Assembly: GCA_001689485.1 (NCBI GenBank)
Contig: LUJQ01000062.1
Coordinates: forward strand, 1-64,000
From: Bacteroidales bacterium M6
GTDB taxonomy: Bacteria > Bacteroidota > Bacteroidia > Bacteroidales > Muribaculaceae
Length of the DNA: 64,000 bases
Direction: 5' to 3'
Position numbers and translations under genes: made by a program. Each line of letters begins with the position of its first letter. Position 1 is the stretch's first letter. This document shows positions 1 to 8,692 of this stretch, in pieces. The notes below the pieces were generated by a model. The model had not been told where the DNA came from. It made no database searches and was given only the letters and a program-made list of their open reading frames with translations.

Positions 1-27
1 CCAGATGAGCCATTATGACACACCCTC
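1..27 (+). repeat. 27-bp dispersed repeat, copy A
   Basis: This copy starts at the window edge and holds GAGCCATTAT followed by a GACACACCCTC end. The same 27 bases occur at 38205-38231 with one difference, and inverted at 4867-4893 with two differences. All copies are intergenic. It could be one arm of a terminator hairpin whose other arm lies before the window, or a solo end of a mobile element; the sequence does not decide which. Confidence 0.7.
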
Positions 28-70
28 CTCTCTTAAACTATAACGGGTATTGCCGGTTAGTTGGAATGAA

Positions 71-2113
71 TTACCAGATAATCACCTGTTCGGAGGCGGG
101 GCGGAACAGCTTGTCTCCCTCCTTGATGCCGAATGCTTTGAAGAAGGGGGTGATGTTGCGCAAAGTCACGTTCACACGGTTTTCTGCCAGTGAGTGCACA
201 TCCGAAACGGTGAGGTTGCGCTTCTCTTCGTCGCGGCAGTTTGTTGCCCAGATATTGGCATAGTTGAGATAGAATGCCTGTTCGGGGGTATAACCGTCGA
301 TTAAAGCCTCTTTAGAGTTTACGTCTACCCCTTTCTTTTTCTGGGAATCGAGGAAGGCTGTGTGCGAAACCCGCAGGCCGCCCTGGTCGGCGATATTCTC
401 ACCCATGGTGTAGGTGCCGTTTGCGAAAAGTCCCGGAAGGATTTCAACGGCATCGAACTGCGCGCCGAGTTTCGATGTGAATTCACCGAATTTCTTTGTG
501 TCTTCCTCTGTCCACCAGTTGGCCATATTGCCGGCGGCATCGAAGTTGCGCCCCTGGTCGTCGAACCCATGGGTCATTTCGTGGCCGATAACCACACCGA
601 TTCCTCCATAGTTTTCAGCATCAGATGCTTCAGGGTCGAAGAACGGGTTCTGGAGAATGGCGGCAGGGAACACTATTTCATTGGCCATCGGGTTATAGTA
701 GGCGTTGACAGTCTGCGGTGTCATGCCCCATTCCGATTTGTCGACAGGTTTGCCCCATTTTGAAAGCATATCCTTCTGATGCCACATCCCTGCATTGTGA
801 ACGTTGCGGTAGTAGGGCAGGGCGGGGTCGATTTCCATCGAAGAGTAGTCTTTCCATTTGTCGGGATAGCCTATTTTCACAGTGAACGCATTGAGTTTCT
901 CGATGGCTTTGAGTTTGGTCTCGTCTGACATCCAGGGCAGGTTGATGATATGCTTGCCCAGGGCCACGCGGAGGTTGCCCACAAGGTCGAGCATCTTCTG
1001 CTTGGAGCTTTCAGGGAAATATTTTTCAACATAAAGGCGTCCGATAGCTTCACCCATGTAGCTGTCTGGCACTCCCAGGGCGCGTTTCCAGCGGGGGCGC
1101 TGCTCCTTGACACCGCTTTTGACTTTCGAGAACTCGAAGTTGGTGGCGGTGAACTTGTCGCTGAGGTAGGGAGCCGCCTGGGCCACATATTTCCATAGGT
1201 AGTAGTCTTTGATTTCGCGGTCGGTCAGCGACGACAAGAGGTTGTCTGACTGAACGAGCCCCTTCGGTTCTGTAACGATGAACTCCTGCGGGGTGTCGAT
1301 ATCCATCGTTTCGACAAAGAAACGGTTCCAGTTGATGTGGGGATACTGCTCTTTGAGCTGCGCGATGGTGCGTGGGTTATACATCGCCACGATGTCGCGG
1401 CTCTCCTCGCGGGTGAGGGCGGAGTCGGCTATCGCTGTCTCGATTTTGATTACATTCTTCATGATGCGCTGGGCGTCCTTTTTCTTGTAGCCTGCATTCA
1501 TCATCTGGTCAACGATGAGTTTCTTGTAGGCATCGAGGATGCGGCGGTTCTCTTTGTCGTTGAGCAGGTAATAGTCGCGGTCGCCAAGGCCCATCGAGCC
1601 GCCCGACACATACATCGCATATTGGCGGCTGTCGGCCATGTCTTCCATCGGGCCGGCTCCGAAGAATGGGCTGCTGTAGTTCTTGTGCATCCACATGAAG
1701 AGGTCTTCCATACCCTCATGGGGTGTGGTCTCGATTTTCTTGAGGTCGTCGAGAATCGGGGCGGCGCCTTCTGCGTTGCGGCGCACCGAGTCCATCCCCT
1801 GTGAATATAGAGTCCAGATTTTGAAGGCGTTTGTGCCTTTCCCGGGGTTGCTCGAGCCGAGGTTTAGCACTATTTCCTTGACTTTTGCCTCAGCTGAGTC
1901 GGCCAGAACGTTGAACACGCCGTAGCGGGCATATTCGTCGGTCAGTGGATTTGCATCCATCCATCCTTGGTTCACATGGCGGTAGAAATCTTCTCCTGCC
2001 GCGATGTTGTTGTTGATGTAGGCGGGATTGACGCTTTTCAGATGCTCTGCCCCTGCCGGTGCTGCCACCGATGCCAAAGCTGTCAATGCCATTGCCATTG
2101 CTTTGAGTTTCAT
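71..2113 (-). CDS. pepO: M13 family zinc metallopeptidase (PepO/neprilysin type)
   Basis: The 680-residue product is an exported endopeptidase of the neprilysin family, which cleaves short peptides in the periplasm or at the cell surface. A signal peptide (MKLKAMAMALTALASVAAPAGA) opens the protein. The zinc motif HEMTH lies near residue 511 in the sequence GHEMTHGFDD, and the third zinc ligand is the glutamate of GENIADQGG about 60 residues later. The protein ends in the usual FRPASEQVIIW stretch. Its length matches the family norm of 670-700 residues. It starts 30 bases downstream of ychF and is probably co-transcribed from the ychF promoter. Family is certain; natural substrate is unknown. 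Confidence 0.93.
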   Translation of the reverse strand: MKLKAMAMALTALASVAAPAGAEHLKSVNPAYINNNIAAGEDFYRHVNQGWMDANPLTDEYARYGVFNVLADSAEAKVKEIVLNLGSSNPGKGTNAFKIWTLYSQGMDSVRRNAEGAAPILDDLKKIETTPHEGMEDLFMWMHKNYSSPFFGAGPMEDMADSRQYAMYVSGGSMGLGDRDYYLLNDKENRRILDAYKKLIVDQMMNAGYKKKDAQRIMKNVIKIETAIADSALTREESRDIVAMYNPRTIAQLKEQYPHINWNRFFVETMDIDTPQEFIVTEPKGLVQSDNLLSSLTDREIKDYYLWKYVAQAAPYLSDKFTATNFEFSKVKSGVKEQRPRWKRALGVPDSYMGEAIGRLYVEKYFPESSKQKMLDLVGNLRVALGKHIINLPWMSDETKLKAIEKLNAFTVKIGYPDKWKDYSSMEIDPALPYYRNVHNAGMWHQKDMLSKWGKPVDKSEWGMTPQTVNAYYNPMANEIVFPAAILQNPFFDPEASDAENYGGIGVVIGHEMTHGFDDQGRNFDAAGNMANWWTEEDTKKFGEFTSKLGAQFDAVEILPGLFANGTYTMGENIADQGGLRVSHTAFLDSQKKKGVDVNSKEALIDGYTPEQAFYLNYANIWATNCRDEEKRNLTVSDVHSLAENRVNVTLRNITPFFKAFGIKEGDKLFRPASEQVIIW

Positions 2114-2143
2114 TGTGTTATTGTGGTTAAAGTTCTGTTTTGT

Positions 2144-3247
2144 TCAGACATTGAAGCGGAAATGCATGATATCTCCGTCTTGTGCTACATATTCTTTCCC
2201 TTCAACAGCGAGTTTCCCGGCTTCTTTCACGCCCTGTTCACCGCCGAGGTTAACGAAATCGTCGTATTTTATCACTTCGGCGCGGATAAAGCCTTTTTCA
2301 AAGTCGGTGTGGATCACTCCGGCGCACTGGGGGGCTTTCGCTCCGCGCAGGAATGTCCATGCCCTCACCTCATCGGCACCCGCAGTGAAGAAGGTCTGCA
2401 GGTTAAGCAAGGCGTATGCGGCCCGGATCAGACGCGAGACTCCGGATTCCTCCAGCCCGATTTCATTGAGGAATTCCTGGCGTTCCTCAAAGGTGTCTAA
2501 TTCGGCAATGTCGGCCTCGGTCTGTGCCGCGACAATAAGCAGCTGGGCGTTTTCCCCTGCTATGGCCTGGCGCACGGCGTCGACATATCTGTTGCCGTCA
2601 ACAGCCGATGCATCGTCAACATTGCAAACATAAAGCACCGGTTTGTTGGTCAGAAGAAACAGCTCGCGGGCATATTTCTGTTCGTCCGGAGTCTCCAGCT
2701 CCACTGAACGGGCCGGTTTCCCCTGGTCGAGTGCATCTTTGAACCGTTTGAGCACCTCATATTGCATCTTTGCAACCTTGTCGCCGCCGGTCTGCGCCTG
2801 TTTCTGGGTGCGGGCAATGCGTCCCTCAATGGTCTCGAGGTCTTTGAGTTGCAGCTCATAGTCGATAATCTCCTTATCGCGCACCGGGTCTACAGTGCCG
2901 TCAACATGGGTGATATTGTCATCGTCAAAGCAGCGCAGCACATGGATTATGGCGTCTGTTTCCCTGATATTGGCCAGGAACTTGTTGCCCAGGCCTTCAC
3001 CCTTGCTCGCACCCTTCACCAGCCCGGCAATGTCAACGATTTCAACTGTGGCAGGAACCACAGAGCGGGGCTGGCACATCTCAACGAGCTTGTTCAGCCT
3101 CTCATCGGGCACGGTTATCACTCCCACATTCGGCTCTATTGTGCAGAATGGGAAATTGGCCGACTGGGCCTTGGCGTTTGACAGACAGTTAAACAAAGTC
3201 GACTTCCCAACATTCGGAAGCCCTACGATTCCGCATTGCAATGACAT
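2144..3247 (-). CDS. ychF: Redox-regulated ATPase/GTPase YchF (Obg family)
   Basis: YchF (OLA1 in eukaryotes) is a ribosome-associated P-loop ATPase of the Obg family. The 367-residue product begins with MSLQCGIVGLPNVGKSTLFN, which contains the G1 loop. The G3-type segment VDIAGLVKGASKGEGLGN follows near residue 70, and the protein ends with a TGS domain (RAWTFLRGAKAPQCAGVIHTD and onward). The family normally has 363-367 residues, so it is full length. A -7 element at 3393-3400 puts the mRNA start about 140 bases upstream, and a strong hairpin would sit at the very 5' end of that mRNA. The M13 peptidase gene follows after 30 bases. Confidence 0.96.
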   Translation of the reverse strand: MSLQCGIVGLPNVGKSTLFNCLSNAKAQSANFPFCTIEPNVGVITVPDERLNKLVEMCQPRSVVPATVEIVDIAGLVKGASKGEGLGNKFLANIRETDAIIHVLRCFDDDNITHVDGTVDPVRDKEIIDYELQLKDLETIEGRIARTQKQAQTGGDKVAKMQYEVLKRFKDALDQGKPARSVELETPDEQKYARELFLLTNKPVLYVCNVDDASAVDGNRYVDAVRQAIAGENAQLLIVAAQTEADIAELDTFEERQEFLNEIGLEESGVSRLIRAAYALLNLQTFFTAGADEVRAWTFLRGAKAPQCAGVIHTDFEKGFIRAEVIKYDDFVNLGGEQGVKEAGKLAVEGKEYVAQDGDIMHFRFNV

Positions 3248-3354
3248 ATATCGGTTCTGGTTTTTTAGGTTCTACCTTAAGTTCACAGTCCATAGCGTTT
3301 GCAACCCGTTTTTGGAAAAATAATTCCACCCGTGTGGTTTGCAAATTGATATTA

Positions 3355-3392
3355 TGGTCGCAACTACAGGCACATGCCTCAGGTTGCGACCA
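3355..3392 (-). promoter_or_regulatory. Hairpin at the predicted 5' end of the ychF mRNA
   Basis: The arms TGGTCGCAAC and GTTGCGACCA are perfectly complementary, with an inner AGGCA/TGCCT stem. The hairpin begins right after the -7 element at 3393-3400, so it would form the first bases of the ychF transcript on the minus strand. There is no T-run on the minus strand, so a terminator is unlikely. It could stabilise the mRNA or act as a protein site. Confidence 0.45.
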
Positions 3393-3400
3393 CAAATTTA
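3393..3400 (-). promoter_or_regulatory. -7 promoter element for ychF-pepO
   Basis: On the minus strand this reads TAAATTTG and matches the Bacteroidetes -7 consensus TAnnTTTG. The implied start of transcription is near 3387, about 140 bases before the ychF start codon. I see no clear -33 TTTG. Confidence 0.5.
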
Positions 3401-3481
3401 CTAATTTTTCACCAAAGCCGAAAGCCTTTAAAATCCCATAAAGCGCTCAAAGGCCTCTTTGGAATCCTCTGTCATGGCACG

Positions 3482-4588
3482 TTACAAATCTATTTGCTCC
3501 AGCGGCAGGTCGAAGGCTTCTGCAACGGCGGGGAACACAACCTTGCCGTCAACAACATTGAGTCCCTGGGCGAGTGCCTTGTCGGCCTTGCAGGCATCGC
3601 GCCACCCCTTGTCTGCCAACCGCAGGGCGTAGGGGAGGGTGGCATTGGTCAGAGCAAGCGTGGATGTGAACGGAACGGCTCCCGGTATATTGGCCACGGC
3701 ATAATGCACTACTCCGTCGACCGTGTATGTTGGCTCGGAGTGGGTCGTAGGATGCGACGTCTCGAAGCAGCCGCCCTGGTCTATGGCAACATCGACCAGC
3801 AGCGAGCCGGGGCGCATCAGGGTCAGCATATCCTTGGTCACCAGGTGGGGCGCTTTGGCTCCGGGTATCAGCACTGAACCTATTACCAGGTCTGTCGTCG
3901 GCAGTTCCATCTCGATATTATGGCGTGATGAAAAGAGTGTCTTGACATTCTTCGGCATAACATCGGCAACATGGCGGAGCACCGGCAACGATATGTCAGC
4001 TATGGTCACGTCGGCACCAAGCCCCGCCGCCATCAGCGCGGCATTACGCCCGACAACCCCGGCGCCCAGAATCAGCACTTTGGCAGGTTTCACTCCCGGC
4101 ACACCTCCGAGCAGCACGCCGCGTCCGCCCTGGGGCTTCTCAAGAAAGCGGGCACCCTCCTGCACCGACATGCGCCCTGCAACCTCGCTCATCGGAATCA
4201 GCAGCGGCAGTGAGCCGTCGGCAAGCCGCACAGTCTCATAGGCGATGCACACAGCCCCGCTTTTTATCATCGCATCTGTCAGGGCGCGGTCACATGCGAA
4301 ATGGAAGTAGGTAAACAATAGCTGCCCCTTGCGTATCAATCCGTATTCCGGGCGGATAGGCTCTTTGACCTTGACAATCATTTCCGCGATGGCATAGACA
4401 TCTTCAATCGTAGGCAGCATCTTGGCTCCGGCGGCGCGGTATTCATCGTCGGAGAATCCCGAGCCGTTCCCGGCCGTTGTCTGCACATAAACCTCGTGGC
4501 CACGGGCCACCATCTCACGCACGCCGGCAGGGGTAACTGCCACGCGGTTCTCGTTGTTTTTGATTTCTTTGGGAACTCCGATAATCAT
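3482..4588 (-). CDS. ald: Alanine dehydrogenase
   Basis: The enzyme interconverts L-alanine and pyruvate plus ammonia with NAD. The 368-residue product starts with the family signature IGVPKEIKNNENRVAVTP. The Rossmann motif VLILGAGVVGRNAALMAAG lies near residue 170, and the segment VLIPGAKAPHLVTKDML is typical of the NAD-binding half. Length fits the family (360-375). The gene is monocistronic: a -7 element lies about 95 bases upstream of the start, and ychF has its own promoter downstream. Pyridine nucleotide transhydrogenase alpha subunits share the fold, but there is no membrane part and no beta-subunit gene beside it. Confidence 0.94.
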   Translation of the reverse strand: MIIGVPKEIKNNENRVAVTPAGVREMVARGHEVYVQTTAGNGSGFSDDEYRAAGAKMLPTIEDVYAIAEMIVKVKEPIRPEYGLIRKGQLLFTYFHFACDRALTDAMIKSGAVCIAYETVRLADGSLPLLIPMSEVAGRMSVQEGARFLEKPQGGRGVLLGGVPGVKPAKVLILGAGVVGRNAALMAAGLGADVTIADISLPVLRHVADVMPKNVKTLFSSRHNIEMELPTTDLVIGSVLIPGAKAPHLVTKDMLTLMRPGSLLVDVAIDQGGCFETSHPTTHSEPTYTVDGVVHYAVANIPGAVPFTSTLALTNATLPYALRLADKGWRDACKADKALAQGLNVVDGKVVFPAVAEAFDLPLEQIDL

Positions 4589-4692
4589 AATCGTAAGTTT
4601 GTTTGATTGGTAAGTTGGTTAAATCCCCACCCGGGTAAGCAAATGGCAAAACCCGGCAGACGCATCCATACCCACCCGGTTACGTCCGTCCG

Positions 4693-4700
4693 CAAATCTA
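4693..4700 (-). promoter_or_regulatory. -7 promoter element for ald
   Basis: The minus strand reads TAGATTTG, a match to TAnnTTTG, and gives a predicted leader of about 100 bases. Confidence 0.45.
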
Positions 4701-4866
4701 CTGAATATCTCCTGAATATCCGCGCCATTCCCGCATAAAATTACCATATTCTTCAACATCATTCCCCGACATATTTCCCCCCCGGTTCATCATGCCTCGA
4801 TTAGATTGAGTCAAATTAGAATAGACTTGTGCCAATGTGTAATTCCGGTGCAATTTATATCATGAA

Positions 4867-4893
4867 GAGGGCGTGTCATAATGGCTCATCCGG
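4867..4893 (-). repeat. 27-bp dispersed repeat, copy B (inverted)
   Basis: This copy reads GAGGGCGTGTCATAATGGCT and then CATCCGG on the plus strand. It is the reverse complement of the copy at 1-27 with two differences, so the two copies bracket pepO, ychF and ald as inverted repeats. Confidence 0.7.
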
Positions 4894-5065
4894 GTCGTCG
4901 CCCGAGAGCTTCGGGGCTTTCGCTAAGGCGGGGCGTACAAAGGTCGATAACGGTCATTGATCTTTGTCAACTCACCTCACCCTCAGGCTCCTGCCATCAG
5001 ACCATTCTTTGCCAAGCAAAGCGCTTCGTGATTACTGACAGCCCACTCTCCATCCGGGTGCAAAA

Positions 5066-5096
5066 AAGGCGTTGGTCGAATTTCGACCAACGCCTT
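5066..5096 (-). terminator. Rho-independent terminator of the SusCD operon
   Basis: A perfect 15-bp stem (arm AAGGCGTTGGTCGAA and its complement) is followed on the minus strand by a T-run (CCTTTTTTGC). It lies about 50 bases after the stop codon of the third operon gene. Confidence 0.85.
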
Positions 5097-5146
5097 AGCT
5101 TTGCTTCCACATCATTCCGCCTTTTATGCAGAAGATGGGGTAGGGT

Positions 5147-6910
5147 TTATTTCACTTTATATGTCGGGATTCCGAGCAGTTCCGGACGGAGAGATTTCAC
5201 CGCCGGAAGGCGTTTGCTCTTGGCGGCAACGCTTTTTGCTGCAACATTTGATCCCCCGGAGGTAGGCAACACAATCTTGGCTGGCTGGAATGAGGGATAA
5301 TTGTCGGTAAGCCACAGCCATCCAACATTGCCTTCAGGTGTGATAATCGCCGGATGCGAGATAGTGATTACACCGTCTTTCATCGTGTCGTTCAGACCTT
5401 GCTCAATAATCTGCTGCTTGGTATATTGGATTGGCTTGCCTGTGTTATCCGAAAGTTTTCCGCTTGTGTAGAGAGCCGTAGCGTTAGCTATCTGAATGAT
5501 ACCGTCTGCATCCTCATAGGCCTTCTGAATATCAACTATTACATAGTCTGGGTCGGATACATCAATGTCGATATTATATTGATTGCTTTCCTCCGTTCCA
5601 TAGTCTGGCCAGTAGATATTGCCGTAAGGTGCAACGAGGCGGTAGAGACCGGCTTTTTCACTGTTTTGTTTTATGGGTACTTCATATGTCTCTACTGTCA
5701 GGCCTGCTTGATTGTAGTAAACCCCGAGGAAGCCGTCGGTATACTGGCAAACGCCAAGTTCAACCCAGCTTTCATCTTCATTAGCACCGTCGAGCCAAAG
5801 TTCCCATTCGCTACCTGGAGAACCTTGCTCAAGACCGCCGGAGAATACTCCGTCTTTGTAGCTGCCGCCTATATTGGTAAGCATGCTGTAGAGTCTGCCG
5901 CTGTTAAATTTAACTTTACGTGTCTGGAGTGTTTCATTGACTGTCAGAGAACCGGCTGCACCGCTGTAATTGGCGTATTCTGATGTTTGTGAGCCGTTTT
6001 TAAAGTCTTCTTTAAGAAGGAAGTGGCTGTAGAGACATTCAAGTTTTACATTACCGTAGTTCTCCTGGAATCCTTCGTTCTGTACACATTGGATATGTGT
6101 GTTGTAAGAAGTAACAGGATTACCTTTTGAATCGCAGAAATATGCCTCGTTGGCTACAGTGGCATTAATGTAAAGATAGTCCGGTGTTGTACCTGTATAA
6201 TGGTAATAGCTTCCATAATCACTGTTCTTGTATGGAGCATGCACTCGGAAGAAACCTTTCTTAGTAGGATGTTCCTGCACTGTAACAGGGAATGTGAGTT
6301 TTTCACCGCCAAAAGGTTGCCAAAGGGTATTATCGTAAATTTTGCAATCCTGCAGTGTAACCCATCTCATAAAGCATACGTCATAGACACGGTTGGTGAT
6401 AAAGTAAGGCGATGACTCTCCTGAAGCCTTGACATCGAACTTGTAAACCTCTTTTTCAACCAGGTTGTCGGTGCTTCCGAAGTCAATCCTTATGCCTGTC
6501 TCGCCGGAATCCGCCGCAAATTCGGCTGACAGCTCTGCCTGGCCGTCGAGAGGAGTGCCTTCGTTGTAGTCTTCATACACGATATTTCCCTCTTCATCCT
6601 TTACTACTTCGCCGTTTTCCATTTTCGGTTCGCAGATACGGAAGAGGCCGGCCGGAACAGGAGTGCCATTCTCGTTTGAGACAGTGGCATTGAGTTTATA
6701 TTCTCCTGCAGAAGCGGTATTCTGGCGGTAGACTTTGATGGTGAAGTAGGTATCTCCCTCTTCAAGGTCAATTGCCGATTCGTCGTTTATGCTGAAATAG
6801 ACCGGCGGGGTGTTCACAGCCGCGGCGGGGGTGTATTCCACGTCTTCACTGCATGATGCAAGCGAAACGGCCAACACGCCCAAACCGAGGTATATTTTGT
6901 TGTATTTCAT
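5147..6910 (-). CDS. SusE/SusF-position surface lipoprotein of unknown specificity
   Basis: The 587-residue product is the third gene of the operon, the place where SusE/SusF-type glycan-binding lipoproteins usually sit. Its lipobox is LASC with cysteine near residue 20, so it should be a lipoprotein, probably surface-exposed. An acidic, beta-rich N-terminal domain (about residues 35-170) has the look of a Calx-beta or DUF4843-like module. The rest has two repeated beta-rich stretches around residues 200-300 and 380-500. The C-terminus is basic. I cannot name the ligand: no carbohydrate-binding family is recognisable. It starts about 100 bases after susD and ends at a strong terminator. Confidence 0.75.
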   Translation of the reverse strand: MKYNKIYLGLGVLAVSLASCSEDVEYTPAAAVNTPPVYFSINDESAIDLEEGDTYFTIKVYRQNTASAGEYKLNATVSNENGTPVPAGLFRICEPKMENGEVVKDEEGNIVYEDYNEGTPLDGQAELSAEFAADSGETGIRIDFGSTDNLVEKEVYKFDVKASGESSPYFITNRVYDVCFMRWVTLQDCKIYDNTLWQPFGGEKLTFPVTVQEHPTKKGFFRVHAPYKNSDYGSYYHYTGTTPDYLYINATVANEAYFCDSKGNPVTSYNTHIQCVQNEGFQENYGNVKLECLYSHFLLKEDFKNGSQTSEYANYSGAAGSLTVNETLQTRKVKFNSGRLYSMLTNIGGSYKDGVFSGGLEQGSPGSEWELWLDGANEDESWVELGVCQYTDGFLGVYYNQAGLTVETYEVPIKQNSEKAGLYRLVAPYGNIYWPDYGTEESNQYNIDIDVSDPDYVIVDIQKAYEDADGIIQIANATALYTSGKLSDNTGKPIQYTKQQIIEQGLNDTMKDGVITISHPAIITPEGNVGWLWLTDNYPSFQPAKIVLPTSGGSNVAAKSVAAKSKRLPAVKSLRPELLGIPTYKVK

Positions 6911-7007
6911 TTTATTATATGCTTTTGTTTAAAATGAACTTGTCTTTTTGAAATTCCTGGCTGCCTGACAAACAGCCTGTAAAGCTGTTTATCAGGCGGT
7001 CGGGCGT

Positions 7008-8663
7008 TTATTCAATGTCGGCAACCGGGGTCGGGATGACCGAGCCGTTCGTGCCGTTTACAATCAGAGGATTGCGCTGGATTTCGCTCTGCGGTATGTC
7101 GAACAGCAGACAGGTGTTGTCGGGTGCTACGTTAAGCACCACCTCGGCCGGGAAACCGCCGCCACGGCGGTCAACACCTTTCTGCAGACGCATCAGGTCA
7201 TAATAGGCGAATCCTTCGCCCCAAAGTTCGATGCGGCGCTGGCGCCATACCTCTTCACGTACTGCATCCGGTGTGGAGCCGTTGAATGAATAGTCTGGCT
7301 GGCGATAAGTCTTCACAAAGTCTGAGAGGGTCTTCGCCCCGGTTGTCGGGGTCAGCATTCCCTGCGCCTCCGCGAGGATGAGATACATCTCTTCTACACG
7401 CATCAGCGGAACGTCGATGGCTCCGGATGCCTGGGGTGCGTCGCCATAAGAGCCGAATTTCAACTGTGCATAGGGAGGGAATTCTGCGTTACCTGCTGCA
7501 GTTACACCCGATGTGATGTAATTGGCATATGTGCCCGGAAGCGATGCGGGAGCTTTGCCGCTACCGTCGAGCCACCAACCTTTACGCACATCCGACGCGG
7601 GGATTGTGTTATAAAGTATTTTGTTGATGCGGCGGTATACACCGGTTGGGGCATATCCGTTGGTCTGCCATCCGGTAAGGTGTGATGCGCGATTAGCTAC
7701 ACCAATATATTCACTTTCACCGGGATCAGCATACATACCCCATATGAAGCTCTTGTCCTGGAGTTTAATAAATGCCGGAATGGCAACGTCGTTACGCCCG
7801 TAGGGTTCCAGCCCGTCTTCTTTTGCAAGGTCGATGGCTTTTTGGGCATCGTCGGCTGCTTCTTTATATTTGAGGCTGAACAGGTGTGCGCGTGCACGCA
7901 GACCGTAGGCTACAGTAGCGTTGGCGAAGGTCTTTGCGATATTGGTGGTATTGGCCTGGTTTTCGCGGGTCACCCCTTCGGGATGGTCTTCTGTGCTCTT
8001 GGCTGCTGCTTCAAAGAGGGATATGGATTCTGTCAGGTCGTTGATAATCTGAGTGTAGACCTGCGACACTGTTGAACGGGCGCATCCGTTGGTTGCGGTT
8101 TCGTTCATATTGGTGTCAAGAATAATAGGCACGCAAAGGGCATTGGGGTCTTTTGCATAGGTGAACTGGTACATTTGAGCCAGGTTGAAATAGGCAAAAG
8201 CGCGGAAGGCCAGTCCGTTGGCACGGTAATACATCAGCAACTGGTTGTCAGTGTCAGCGGGGATTGATGCGATTACCATGTTGGCGGAACGGACGGTGTT
8301 GAACGAGTAGTTCCAATAATAGAGGTTGTCGTAGTAACGTCCGCCGAAGTCAGACATCTCCATCGCTGCGGAGTAGTGCTGATAGTTGCTCACATTCGAC
8401 GACATGTCGATTCCGCGCATATCAGTCATGAGCATCATCGAACCCCATCCGAAGTCGATATGTGTCTCAAATTCAGTCATAAAGCTGTTGACCTGGTTCG
8501 GCAGCGAGTTGACGGCTGCCGATGCAAGCTCCGGATTCAGCTTCACATTTTCTTCTTTTTGGCTTTCGGTGGCCGTTCCGCCTGTGGGGAGCTGGTCAAG
8601 GTCGTTGCACGCGGCCAGCAGTGCGCCTGCAGCAACCATCGAAAGATATATCTTTGTTTTCAT
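7008..8663 (-). CDS. SusD/RagB family nutrient-binding outer-membrane lipoprotein
   Basis: SusD proteins form a lid on the SusC channel and capture oligosaccharides or peptides at the cell surface. The 551-residue product has a lipoprotein signal (MKTKIYLSMVAAGALLAACN). The N-terminal half has the TPR-like SusD pattern (YRANGLAFRAFAYFNLAQMY near residue 150). The C-terminal part has the usual PLMRVEEMYLILAEAQG, near residue 410, and RRIELWGEGFAYYDLMRLQKG, near residue 485. The gene starts 29 bases after susC. No glycoside hydrolase, peptidase or dedicated regulator lies beside the operon, so the substrate cannot be inferred. Confidence 0.95.
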   Translation of the reverse strand: MKTKIYLSMVAAGALLAACNDLDQLPTGGTATESQKEENVKLNPELASAAVNSLPNQVNSFMTEFETHIDFGWGSMMLMTDMRGIDMSSNVSNYQHYSAAMEMSDFGGRYYDNLYYWNYSFNTVRSANMVIASIPADTDNQLLMYYRANGLAFRAFAYFNLAQMYQFTYAKDPNALCVPIILDTNMNETATNGCARSTVSQVYTQIINDLTESISLFEAAAKSTEDHPEGVTRENQANTTNIAKTFANATVAYGLRARAHLFSLKYKEAADDAQKAIDLAKEDGLEPYGRNDVAIPAFIKLQDKSFIWGMYADPGESEYIGVANRASHLTGWQTNGYAPTGVYRRINKILYNTIPASDVRKGWWLDGSGKAPASLPGTYANYITSGVTAAGNAEFPPYAQLKFGSYGDAPQASGAIDVPLMRVEEMYLILAEAQGMLTPTTGAKTLSDFVKTYRQPDYSFNGSTPDAVREEVWRQRRIELWGEGFAYYDLMRLQKGVDRRGGGFPAEVVLNVAPDNTCLLFDIPQSEIQRNPLIVNGTNGSVIPTPVADIE

Positions 8664-8692
8664 TGTTTTATCCGTTAATGTTAGTCAGACAA

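Larger units (their letters stand above)
4589..5146. other. Intergenic region without a supported gene
   Basis: These 558 bases hold the ald promoter at 4693-4700, one copy of the 27-bp repeat at 4867-4893 and the terminator of the SusCD operon at 5066-5096. An open frame from 4881 runs into the downstream gene on the other strand, has no promoter or recognisable domain, and is not called. Confidence 0.6.

Noticed and set aside
1..4893. Composite transposon bounded by the inverted 27-bp repeats
   Set aside because: The enclosed genes (pepO, ychF, ald) are ordinary housekeeping genes, there is no transposase, and no target-site duplication can be seen.
4881..5300. Plus-strand open frame of 139 codons after ald
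   Set aside because: It overlaps the terminator and the end of the minus-strand lipoprotein gene, starts inside the 27-bp repeat, and has no domain or promoter.
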